13,946 bases of DNA from an uncultured Collinsella sp. (GTDB lineage Bacteria; Actinomycetota; Coriobacteriia; Coriobacteriales; Coriobacteriaceae): positions 1 to 13,946 of the forward strand of contig URZB01000013.1 of NCBI GenBank assembly GCA_900552295.1, read 5' to 3'. This document shows positions 7,323 through 13,915 of this stretch, piece by piece. The notes under the pieces were generated by a model, which made no database searches, was not told the DNA's origin, and saw nothing but the letters and a program-made list of their open reading frames with translations. Position numbers and translations under genes: made by a program. Positions within the stretch are counted from its first letter, which is position 1. Each line of letters begins with the position of its first letter.

Positions 7323-7379
7323 GGACGCTCTTAACCGGCTAATTGTTTGAGGCGACCTTTGGATTATGGCTGTTTGACG

Positions 7380-7403
7380 CCTCTGGAAAGGGTTTCCGAG
7401 AGG
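7380..7403. other. Bulged hairpin next to the MITE-like unit
   Basis: CCTCTGGAAA (7380-7389) pairs with TTTCC (7393-7397) and AGAGG (7399-7403) around a GGG loop, leaving one bulged G. A second pairing, GAGGCG 7349-7354 with CGCCTC 7378-7383, is mutually exclusive with it, and TGTTTGA is repeated at 7344-7350 and 7371-7377. Confidence 0.5.
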
Positions 7404-7406
7404 GCT

Positions 7407-7636
7407 GTGGTCAAAAAAGGGCAAATATGAGTACTGCTACCTGTTTAGTAGTAGCGATTTTGATCACTTCAGGAGCTATTCAACGTTCCATACGTCCGTA
7501 GACGACGCTATTTCTCCTCATATGTTCAATAAAAGTAGCTCCTAATGGGAACAAATCTCATCAGGAGCTACTATTTATAGCAAAATAAATGCAACTATAA
7601 TGGCAACAGTACTCATATTTGCCCTTTTTTGACCAC
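7407..7636. mobile_element. MITE-like unit, 230 bp, 30-bp perfect terminal inverted repeats
   Basis: The first 30 bases (7407-7436, starting GTGGTCAAAAAAGGGCAAAT) are the exact reverse complement of 7607-7636. Weaker complementarity continues outward, with GAGGG 7400-7404 matching CCCTC 7639-7643. The interior is A+T-rich with no credible gene and contains a further hairpin. This is the form of a non-autonomous miniature inverted-repeat element. No clear target-site duplication is visible and no transposase is encoded, so a large structured RNA element is the alternative. Confidence 0.55.
7534..7572. terminator. Internal hairpin of the MITE-like unit
   Basis: Fourteen bases at 7534-7547 pair with 7559-7572 with one mismatch around an 11-base loop. 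On the - strand the stem is followed by TTTTATT, as in an intrinsic terminator; on + by ATTTAT. The motif AGGAGCTA also occurs at 7471-7478 in the same unit. Confidence 0.5.
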
Positions 7637-7689
7637 GACCCTCCAGAATAGCCGCTGAGGACGACACTAAATGACAAAATCCGGCACTT

Positions 7690-7728
7690 GGACGTTCTTA
7701 TATGATTAGCCATTGAAGGACACCTAAC
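7690..7728. repeat. Decayed copy of the 8395-8440 hairpin element
   Basis: GGACGTTCTTA at 7690-7700 is identical to 8400-8410. The bases after it (ATGATTAGCCATTGAAGGACA) align with the 8412-8432 segment with several substitutions, so the palindrome no longer closes. A more distant relative, GGACGACACTAAATGAC, begins near 7659. Confidence 0.45.
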
Positions 7729-7738
7729 GACTACTCCC

Positions 7739-7763
7739 ATTCGCGACACACTGTGTCGCGAAT
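7739..7763. other. 25-bp palindrome
   Basis: ATTCGCGACAC (7739-7749) and GTGTCGCGAAT (7753-7763) are perfect inverted repeats with a 3-base centre ACT. The stem is too tight for an efficient RNA loop and has no T run, so a protein-binding site is at least as likely as a terminator. Confidence 0.5.
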
Positions 7764-7847
7764 TAAGCTGGTCCCATTATCGAAGACCAGTGAGAGCTCC
7801 TGCCCAGAATCTCGATAGCTTAATAAAGCGCTCCCCTCCGGAAGTTC

Positions 7848-7907
7848 AATGAGCATCCAAATTCCAGGCTGAAAAGCAAAGGAGTATCGAAGCCGTCAAT
7901 GCTCATT
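7848..7907 (+). other. Structured leader-like segment upstream of the RHH gene
   Basis: AATGAGCAT (7848-7856) pairs with ATGCTCATT (7899-7907), and GGCT/AGCC can pair inside the 42-base loop. On + the stem is followed by TT-C-T, weakly terminator-like. No known riboswitch class is recognised. Confidence 0.3.
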
Positions 7908-8036
7908 TTCTATCGAACACGCGGGTCAAAACAAGCTAATTAGCCTGATAAACTGTTTGTTTTTTCTACAAGACTGTATACAAAAAGATTATCCGTTGAC
8001 CTGTGCTCGACATTATGCCGATCGATAGGAGGCGCT

Positions 8037-8303
8037 ATGGACGCTAAGCAGCTCGAAAAGATGATGGGGTTTGCTCCCGGAGAGTTGGAGAAAGCCGCGA
8101 AGGCATACGAAAAAGATGAATGGCCGAAGGGTCGCACCATCAAGCTGGGAAGGCCGTCGATCTCCGATGAGCCAAGCGTCGTTATAACAGCACGTGTGGG
8201 CGAATCGATTCTTGAGGCGTTTGACGAAAAAGCCAAACGCCATGGGCAAACACGTACGGAGCGACTCAGGGAGCTCATCATACTCGATGCGATGATTGCC
8301 TAG
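8037..8303 (+). CDS. Ribbon-helix-helix (CopG/antitoxin-like) DNA-binding protein, apparently orphan
   Basis: An 88-residue protein. The first 45 residues are charged and include EKDEWPKGRTIKLGRPS, a linker type seen before the RHH fold in some actinobacterial antitoxins. Residues 47-85 look like the RHH unit: strand SVVITARV, helix ESILEAFDEKAKRHG, turn, helix TERLRELIILDAM. Such proteins dimerise to bind operator DNA and, as antitoxins, neutralise a toxin encoded beside them. No toxin-like frame is present on either side: 834 bp of gene-free DNA precedes it and a repeat follows 11 bases after its stop. A strong AGGAGG at 8027-8032 precedes the ATG by 4 bases. The RHH assignment is from pattern; the antitoxin role is inferred. 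Confidence 0.75.
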   Translation: MDAKQLEKMMGFAPGELEKAAKAYEKDEWPKGRTIKLGRPSISDEPSVVITARVGESILEAFDEKAKRHGQTRTERLRELIILDAMIA

Positions 8304-8314
8304 TCACCCTCCGA

Positions 8315-8396
8315 ACCCAAACATGTACGCCAGCATCCAAAGTCGACATTTTTCGACATCTTTGGATGCTGGTGTACAGTTTTTGCGGGTAGTCAT
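8315..8396 (+). repeat. 82-bp direct repeat, copy 2
   Basis: This matches 7241-7322 at 80 of 82 positions. One substitution is in the stem: the left arm has G at 8329 opposite T at the partner position, which keeps a G-U pair in RNA made from +. The stem is 8324-8342 with 8360-8378. It begins 11 bases after the RHH stop. Confidence 0.85.
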
Positions 8397-8440
8397 CGGG
8401 GACGTTCTTAAATGACTAGTCGCTAAAGAACGTCCCCGAT
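8395..8440. terminator. 15-bp hairpin between convergent RHH and dihydrouridine synthase genes
   Basis: A perfect 15-bp stem (8395-8409 with 8426-8440) encloses a 16-base loop that contains the palindrome GACTAGTC. It sits 6 bases beyond the stop of the - strand gene and after copy 2 of the 82-bp repeat. TAGTCAT at 8390-8396 can instead pair with ATGACTA at 8412-8418 in the loop, giving a competing fold. There is no T run. Confidence 0.55.
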
Positions 8441-8446
8441 GTCTAA

Positions 8447-9400
8447 CTAGCCGCGGAAGCGAGCTATGGGTGCGAGTGGCTGCTCGCGAAAGACACGATC
8501 GACGGCGGCGCGGTATTCGTCGACCTTTTTAGTCTTGCGCACGAGCTTGTGAACGGTAGCGGGGTCGGCGAAGGCGCATTTGGCGTAGAACCACCACTCC
8601 TTCATGCGAAAGACCGCGTTACCGCCAATCTCTTCTGCATATGCCGCAAACAGCGTGTCATGGAAACGATGCAGTTCGGCTGCCGTGGCAGCAGGGCCGC
8701 CCTTGACCATGCGAGCCAGCGCGGGGTTCGCAAGCAAGCCACGCCCCAGCATCACATGGCGTGTGCCGGGATAGGCCTCCACCAGCGCATCCATATCCTC
8801 AAGATCAAAAATGTCGCCGTTATAGGCAACCGGGAACGGCGCACGCTCCAGAGTCTCGCCGTAAAACTCCTTGCGCGGCGATCCCGTATAGCGGTCCTTT
8901 TGCACGCGCGGGTGCACGATCAGCTCTGCCAACGGCATGCGGCAATACAGATCGAGCACGCGCTCGTATTCGTCGTCATTCTCCAGCCCCAGCCTGGTCT
9001 TGACCGACACCGGCAACGGCGACCGCTCGCACACATCGCTTAAGAACGCCTCGAGCTCGTCGAGATTGCGCAAGAAACCCGAGCCCTTGCCCTTGGCGAC
9101 AACCGTTCCCGAAGGGCAACCCAAGTTGAGATTGACCTCGCGATAGCCCATGTCGGCGAGCACCTGTGCCGCCCACACAAACTCGTCCGCGTTCTTGGAC
9201 ATGAGCTGGGGCACTACGTTGAGCCCCTGGTTGTTGGCAGGATCGATCTCCTTAAACGCCTTGCCGCCAAAGCGGTTTCCCACCCGCGGCGGCGGCAAAA
9301 ACGGCGTGTAATAGCAATCGAGTGCACCGAAGCACTCCGCATGCACGCGACGGAACACATGCCCGGTAATCCCCTCCATAGGGGCCAACGATAGAATCAT
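8447..9400 (-). CDS. tRNA-dihydrouridine synthase
   Basis: A 317-residue FMN-dependent enzyme that reduces uridines in the tRNA D-loop with NADPH. The TIM-barrel landmarks are in order: LAPMEGIT at 5-12 (FMN-binding start), VVPQLM at 62-67, NLNLGCPSG at 90-98 with the catalytic acid Cys95, KGKGSGFLRN, SVKTRLG at 132-138 with Lys134, VHPR at 162-165 with His163, YNGDI at 193-197, and MLGRGLLANP at 217-226 for the phosphate group. The C-terminal helical tRNA-binding part is present and the length is normal. The ATG at 9400 has only a weak GAGAAGAG upstream. It is cytoplasmic. The upstream gene on the same strand is the ABC transporter, with a hairpin in the 53-bp gap. Subfamily (DusA, B or C type) is not assigned. 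Confidence 0.94.
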   Translation of the reverse strand: MILSLAPMEGITGHVFRRVHAECFGALDCYYTPFLPPPRVGNRFGGKAFKEIDPANNQGLNVVPQLMSKNADEFVWAAQVLADMGYREVNLNLGCPSGTVVAKGKGSGFLRNLDELEAFLSDVCERSPLPVSVKTRLGLENDDEYERVLDLYCRMPLAELIVHPRVQKDRYTGSPRKEFYGETLERAPFPVAYNGDIFDLEDMDALVEAYPGTRHVMLGRGLLANPALARMVKGGPAATAAELHRFHDTLFAAYAEEIGGNAVFRMKEWWFYAKCAFADPATVHKLVRKTKKVDEYRAAVDRVFREQPLAPIARFRG

Positions 9401-9425
9401 CTACTCTTCTCTCATATCAACGAAC

Positions 9426-9452
9426 GTGGCAAAGGGACTGCCCCTTTGTCAC
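9426..9452 (-). terminator. Hairpin immediately after the ABC transporter gene
   Basis: GTGGCAAAGGG (9426-9436) pairs with CCCTTTGTCAC (9442-9452) including one G-T pair, with a 5-base loop. It begins one base after the ABC transporter stop codon on the - strand and lies upstream of the dihydrouridine synthase gene. The T run is poor. Confidence 0.55.
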
Positions 9453-9453
9453 A

Positions 9454-12400
9454 TTATTCGGAGCGCAGGGCCTCCACGGGATCCTTCCTGGACGCGCTAC
9501 GGGCCGGCAGCAGGCCAGCGACAACCGTCAGTAGCACCGAAATTGCAATGAGCACCAGCGCATCCTGCACGGGCAGGCTCATCAGATTGGGTACCTGTTT
9601 GGCAGTAAGCGCCCAGGCATTAACCGGAAAGCTCACGGCCACCACGACGACAACAGCAAAGACGCCGGCAATGAGGCCCTCGATAAAGGTCTCGGCATTG
9701 AATACGTTGGCCACGTTACGCTTCGACGCGCCGATCGCACGCAGGATGCCAATCTCCTTTTTGCGTTCCAGCACGCTGATGTAGGTGATGATGCCGATCA
9801 TGATGGAGCTCACCACCAGGCTGATACTCACGAATGCGATGAGCACCAAGCTGATGGTGTTCACGATGTCGGTCACCGAGCCCATGATGATGCCCATGTA
9901 GTCGGTGTATGAGATTGCCTGTTCATCGTGGCCAGAGGCTTTGACCTGCTTGTTGTACGCGTCGATGTGATCGAGCACGCGCTCCTTGGCCTCAAAGTCG
10001 CGCGGGAAAATCTTGACCGAGATGGGGTCTGCCTCGTCCGCATAGCCCAACGTGGTCAGATTGTTGTCGTAGGTGAGCTTCGACGCCTTGGCATAGCTCA
10101 TCATGAGCGAGCTCAGGTCCTCGGCGTCCATGTTGAAATGGATAGCACGAGCAAAGGCACTCGCATCCACGCGCATGGCGCTCGCCAGGTTAGCAAAACT
10201 CGAAGATATCTGCGTCGCCATCTGGTCCATAAGCCCTGCCGCGCCCGCCTTGAGCTGGGATGATACCGTCGACGCTATCTGCTCGCTGATTGCCTTCATC
10301 ACCTGATCCATAGCCTGCTGCAGATACGGAGCCAGCTGCTTTTGCACATAGTCGCTCATCACCTGCTGCAGACGCTCGGCCAGGGCATCGCCGCCGAGCG
10401 CTTTGAGCTGGGCCAGGATTTGCTGAGCTGTTTCATCATTCTCAAGATACGTCGAGAATGCGGCAGAGAGCTTTGACGCGTCCTTAAGATCTTCGGGCGA
10501 CAGCGCCTTAAACTGATCAGACTGCAAAAAGCCCTCAAACAGCTGGTTGGCTAGTGTTCCCACCTGCTGCATTTGCTCGGGCGTGAGTTCCAGACCGTCA
10601 AAGATACCCGAGAAATCTGGGGTTGGCGCTCTTGCCATGATGTCGCTGAAGTCGATGTCCTTGCCAACGCTCGAAAGGTCAATGTCCAGCCCCGACAGAT
10701 CGATGCCAGAAAGGTCCATACCGCTGGCCGCACCCGAGAGCGCAGACGCATCAAACGAGAACGCGCTCTTAAGTGCTGCCTCGTCCACACTGAACATGCT
10801 GCCCAGATCAACGCCTTGCTTGGCCTCGCCTTGCAGTTCGTCGAAGGTTTTGCCCGTAAAGACATCCGTCTCGGGGTGGGCAAGCTGCTCCTGCACAATC
10901 TGCGAATCGGCGGCGCGCTCCATAAGCTGGCGAGTCAGTGCATGTGTATAGGCAATGCCCGGGGTCAATGCGCTCGCGTTGGCCGTCTCGTTAGGTCGCA
11001 CCACGCCCACAATGCGCACGTCAATACCGTCGGCAACCTTGGCCGTCATAAAGTCGGCATCGTCAGACATGTCAGTCCACATGCCAGTCTCTTCGTTTTT
11101 GCGATACGCATCAGCCGGCGACAGCACCTTAAACGTGGTAGACAGCGCATCGTCGTAGGTAAAGTCGGTGCCGGTCTCGGGCGTTTCGACCCCACCGTCA
11201 GCCGTCATAGCGCTGTTTACCAGATCGTTGAGCTCATCGATGTCCAGCGCACCGATGCTATAGAGCGTGTAGTCGCCCACCGTACCGCGGCTCGAAAGCA
11301 CCATCACGGCTTCGTTGGCTGACGTGGGCCAATGACCGGCGACGACATCGTACTGGCTGTCGAGCAGGCTCTGGTCGTCAATCATCTCGTTAAAGACCGA
11401 GGTTCCCATGGATTCCATGCTCACCGTTGCCGCCGAGCTCGCGCCTCCGCTCATTGCCTCGGTCATAGCGTTGGGAACAAGCCGGACGGGCTTCTCATCG
11501 CCCTTGCCGGCACGATAGACAACCGGCGATACACCGTAGCCGTACTGAATGGCGTTGACCTCTTTATCGATGCCGTCGCCACCGGCATCGAGCCATGCCT
11601 TAAAGCTTGTCATGTCGTTAGACTTAACGCTCGCAAACATATACTTTACGGCCGTGACCACAGGAATCTTATCGGTTCCCTTAGCCTTGCCGCCGGCACT
11701 GTCGTCGGACGAGCCCTCGTTCTTGGACATATCGTCGTCCGTGGCCCCCTGTCCGCCCATCATGGACGACAGGTCGTAATCCTGCTTGGAAATGGTGAGC
11801 GGGTAGCTCGAGAGCGTATCCTCCTCGACCTTTTTGATGTAGCCGTTTACGCCGTTGGACAGCGCCAGAATCGCCGCGATACCGATAATGCCAATCGAGC
11901 CCGCAAAGGCAGTCATGGCCGTGCGGCCCTTCTTGGTCATGAGGTTTCGGGCAGAAAGCCCCAGCGCCGTCACAAAGCTCATCGAGGTTTTGCGCGTGGG
12001 CTTGGCCTCGCGACGCGCGGCCTTTGCTACATCAAAGGGGTCGGAATCGTCGGTGATCTTGCCGTCCGCCAGGTTGACAATGCGCGTGGCATATTGGTAC
12101 GCCAGCTCGGGATTGTGCGTGACCATGATGACCAGGCGGTCGCGCGCCACGTCCTTGAGCAGGTCCATGACCTGTACGGATGTCGTTGAATCCAAAGCGC
12201 CGGTCGGCTCGTCTGCCAGCACAATCTCGGGATCGTTGATCAGGGCGCGGGCAATGGCCACGCGCTGCATCTGTCCACCCGAAAGCTGGCTCGGGCGCTT
12301 GTTCACGTGCTCGCCCAAACCAACTGCCTCGAGCGCCTTGCGTGCACGCTGGCGGCGCTCGGCATGGCCCACACCCGTAAGCGTCAGCGCTAGCTCAACG

Positions 12401-12708
12401 TTTTCCAAAATGGTCTGATGCGGAATGAGGTTATAGCTCTGGAACACAAAGCCGATGCGGTTGTTGCGGTAGGCATCCCAATCGCGGTCGCGGAAGTCTT
12501 TGGTCGAAATACCGTCGATCAGCAGGTCGCCAGAATCGAAATGATCGAGCCCACCGATAACGTTGAGCATCGTGGTTTTACCCGACCCCGAAGGTCCCAG
12601 AATGGCCACGAACTCGTTGTCGCGAAAAGCCAGGCTCACGCTGTCGAGCGCCACCTGCGTAAACGACTGCGTGACGTACCTTTTGCAAATACCTTTGAGC
12701 TCCAGCAT
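9454..12708 (-). CDS. Single-chain ABC transporter (ATPase plus FtsX/MacB-like permease) with giant extracytoplasmic domain
   Basis: A 1,084-residue protein. The N-terminal LolD/MacB-type ATPase (about 2-225) has Walker A GPSGSGKTT at 38-46, Q-loop Gln90, signature LSGGQ at 142-146, Walker B IVLADE at 162-167 and switch His198. One membrane helix follows at about 267-287, then an extracytoplasmic region of roughly 650 residues, then three C-terminal helices (about 945-977, 1008-1032, 1049-1068). The FtsX-type sequence SVLERKKEIGILRAIGASK lies between the first two of these. The 1+3 helix plan and fused ATPase are those of MacB mechanotransmission transporters, but the outer domain is far longer than the usual 200 or so residues. 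It includes an LSGIDLSGLDIDLSS stretch (666-680) and a long run of amphipathic helices (about 715-845). I prefer the ATG at 12708 (AGAGG 9 bases upstream) to a TTG three codons earlier. Substrate unknown. Confidence 0.92.
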   Translation of the reverse strand: MLELKGICKRYVTQSFTQVALDSVSLAFRDNEFVAILGPSGSGKTTMLNVIGGLDHFDSGDLLIDGISTKDFRDRDWDAYRNNRIGFVFQSYNLIPHQTILENVELALTLTGVGHAERRQRARKALEAVGLGEHVNKRPSQLSGGQMQRVAIARALINDPEIVLADEPTGALDSTTSVQVMDLLKDVARDRLVIMVTHNPELAYQYATRIVNLADGKITDDSDPFDVAKAARREAKPTRKTSMSFVTALGLSARNLMTKKGRTAMTAFAGSIGIIGIAAILALSNGVNGYIKKVEEDTLSSYPLTISKQDYDLSSMMGGQGATDDDMSKNEGSSDDSAGGKAKGTDKIPVVTAVKYMFASVKSNDMTSFKAWLDAGGDGIDKEVNAIQYGYGVSPVVYRAGKGDEKPVRLVPNAMTEAMSGGASSAATVSMESMGTSVFNEMIDDQSLLDSQYDVVAGHWPTSANEAVMVLSSRGTVGDYTLYSIGALDIDELNDLVNSAMTADGGVETPETGTDFTYDDALSTTFKVLSPADAYRKNEETGMWTDMSDDADFMTAKVADGIDVRIVGVVRPNETANASALTPGIAYTHALTRQLMERAADSQIVQEQLAHPETDVFTGKTFDELQGEAKQGVDLGSMFSVDEAALKSAFSFDASALSGAASGMDLSGIDLSGLDIDLSSVGKDIDFSDIMARAPTPDFSGIFDGLELTPEQMQQVGTLANQLFEGFLQSDQFKALSPEDLKDASKLSAAFSTYLENDETAQQILAQLKALGGDALAERLQQVMSDYVQKQLAPYLQQAMDQVMKAISEQIASTVSSQLKAGAAGLMDQMATQISSSFANLASAMRVDASAFARAIHFNMDAEDLSSLMMSYAKASKLTYDNNLTTLGYADEADPISVKIFPRDFEAKERVLDHIDAYNKQVKASGHDEQAISYTDYMGIIMGSVTDIVNTISLVLIAFVSISLVVSSIMIGIITYISVLERKKEIGILRAIGASKRNVANVFNAETFIEGLIAGVFAVVVVVAVSFPVNAWALTAKQVPNLMSLPVQDALVLIAISVLLTVVAGLLPARSASRKDPVEALRSE

Positions 12709-12752
12709 GGACGGCAACCTCTCCCACGCGGGCGCACTTGCCCGCTCTTCCC

Positions 12753-12830
12753 CGCCGTTCGTATTCGACGCGTTTGTCCTACTCTATCCCCATTTTTTGC
12801 CGGAGCCAGTGAGGAATGTAACGAACGGCG
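12753..12830. repeat. Spaced inverted repeat upstream of the ABC transporter gene
   Basis: CGCCGTTCGT (12753-12762) is the exact reverse complement of 12821-12830, with 58 bases between. A third copy of the core ACGAACGG occurs at 12838-12845. The set lies 45-137 bases upstream of the transporter start, where a promoter is expected, so regulator binding sites are possible. I could not place a convincing promoter here. Confidence 0.35.
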
Positions 12831-12861
12831 CCAAAAAACGAACGGGATGGCACCCAAAAGA

Positions 12862-12883
12862 AGAGGTCCCGAGCGGGACCTCT
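12862..12883 (-). terminator. Intrinsic terminator after the TlpA-like gene
   Basis: AGAGGTCCC (12862-12870) and GGGACCTCT (12875-12883) form a perfect 9-bp stem with a 4-base loop. On the - strand it is followed by TCTTTTGGG. It lies about 80 bases past the stop of the TlpA-like gene, which is read on that strand. Confidence 0.7.
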
Positions 12884-12962
12884 ATATGGTGGAGCTTATC
12901 TTGAAAGGTAGCGGACTACTTCGCACAGCGGCGCACGATCCTCGCTATGCTTTAGGCGTTTT

Positions 12963-13910
12963 TTACTGCTCGCTATTTGCAATCGCCTGGTCGATAAGTT
13001 TGTCGAGTGCTGCGCGCTGCTCGGCGGAGCTGATGGCTCCCACGATTGGATCCCCTACGATGTTGCCATTCTGATCGATGACATACGTTGTCGGGAACGA
13101 GAACAAATTTGACGTAAACTTACCGGCCTCGCTATCCGACTTGAACCAGATGTTCTTATACGTCACGCCCTTCTTGCTCAGCACGTCCTTGGCATCTGCA
13201 ATCTCGCCCTTGTTGCCATCGAGCGTAAAGGAATTGACGCCCACGACCTGGCCGCCCTTCTTGGCAAGCTCCTGATTCAGGTCCTCAAGGTCGCCCAACT
13301 CACCCACGCACGGCTTGCAAGTGGTGAACCAGAAGTTCATGACGGTGACCTTGTTCTTAGAGAACAGCTCGTCGCTGCTCACGTCGTTGCCGTCCAGGTC
13401 CTTGCCCTCAAAGGCGGGGAAGGGGTTGCTGTTCTGCTCGATGGGCTTGCCGTTTTCCGCAGGGACGCTGACGGTGCCGTCCGGGGTCTTGGGCATCAGC
13501 TCGGGGAATTTTTCCTCTAGCTTGGTCAGCTGATCCTCCAGATCGCGGATCTTCTCGCCGCCCTCACGCAGCACCTTCAGCTCCTCCTCGGTGAACTGAT
13601 CCTTGGCGTCCTCGATGGTATCCAGCAGGAACTGGCCGTAGTTTTTGCCGTCCTCGATCATGATCATATCCTTATTGGCGGCCATAAATACCTTTTCCCA
13701 CAGGGCGGAGTTTTCACCGAGGATGGCGTTTTCCTGCGCCAGAAGGCTATCGAACAGGGCAGAGGCCTCCTCAAGGGTCTTGGGCTCGTCGGTCATGGTG
13801 TTGCTGCCGGGGATATCGGTCTTTTTGTCGTTTTCCTTTGCGCCGCAGGCGGCCATGGCAAGGACCATCATAACGGCCAGCAGCAGGGTGATGAGTTTTT
13901 TAACGTTCAT
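12963..13910 (-). CDS. TlpA-like thioredoxin-fold lipoprotein
   Basis: A 315-residue extracytoplasmic thiol-disulfide protein. Residues 1-22 are a lipoprotein signal peptide (MNVKK, hydrophobic core, lipobox AMAAC with Cys22). A charged helical domain spans about 45-135 (EEASALFDSLLAQE, then EKIRDLEDQLTKLEEKF, coiled-coil-like). A TlpA/AhpC-TSA-type thioredoxin domain spans about 162-310, with FWFTTCKPC giving redox Cys198 and Cys201, and FPTTYVID with cis-Pro273. It would reduce or exchange disulfides on exported proteins, usually with CcdA-type membrane electron supply; such a gene may lie upstream but is beyond the sequence end. Codon choice changes about two thirds along (12 of 13 Thr codons up to residue 197 are ACC, none of the last 5 are). 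The ribosome site is not visible because adapter sequence begins 5 bases before the ATG. Confidence 0.9.
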   Translation of the reverse strand: MNVKKLITLLLAVMMVLAMAACGAKENDKKTDIPGSNTMTDEPKTLEEASALFDSLLAQENAILGENSALWEKVFMAANKDMIMIEDGKNYGQFLLDTIEDAKDQFTEEELKVLREGGEKIRDLEDQLTKLEEKFPELMPKTPDGTVSVPAENGKPIEQNSNPFPAFEGKDLDGNDVSSDELFSKNKVTVMNFWFTTCKPCVGELGDLEDLNQELAKKGGQVVGVNSFTLDGNKGEIADAKDVLSKKGVTYKNIWFKSDSEAGKFTSNLFSFPTTYVIDQNGNIVGDPIVGAISSAEQRAALDKLIDQAIANSEQ

Positions 13911-13915
13911 TTTTG

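Larger units (their letters stand above)
7203..8036. other. 834-bp gene-free, hairpin-rich region
   Basis: No open frame here looks like a protein on either strand. The stretch is visibly richer in A+T than its flanks. It contains one copy of an 82-bp repeat, a hairpin at 7380-7403, a MITE-like unit with 30-bp terminal inverted repeats, a decayed hairpin repeat near 7690, a 25-bp palindrome at 7739-7763 and a 60-base structured segment at 7848-7907. These are listed separately. From about 7910 to 8026 I see only leader sequence of the RHH gene; TATACA near 7977 could be a -10 box but lacks a convincing -35. Confidence 0.7.

Noticed and set aside
7561..7749. 62-codon - strand frame running into the MITE-like unit
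   Set aside because: It spans the terminal inverted repeat and hairpin sequence, has no recognisable fold and an atypical composition; most likely chance.
7940..8281. 113-codon - strand frame opposite the RHH gene
   Set aside because: The + gene has a strong AGGAGG and a clear RHH pattern; the opposite frame has neither.
7241..8396. Possible CRISPR array from repeated units
   Set aside because: Only two long copies over 1 kb apart, with no regular spacers and no cas genes.
10547..12418. Several + strand frames opposite the ABC transporter
   Set aside because: Shadows of the 1,084-residue transporter, without own ribosome sites or domain patterns.
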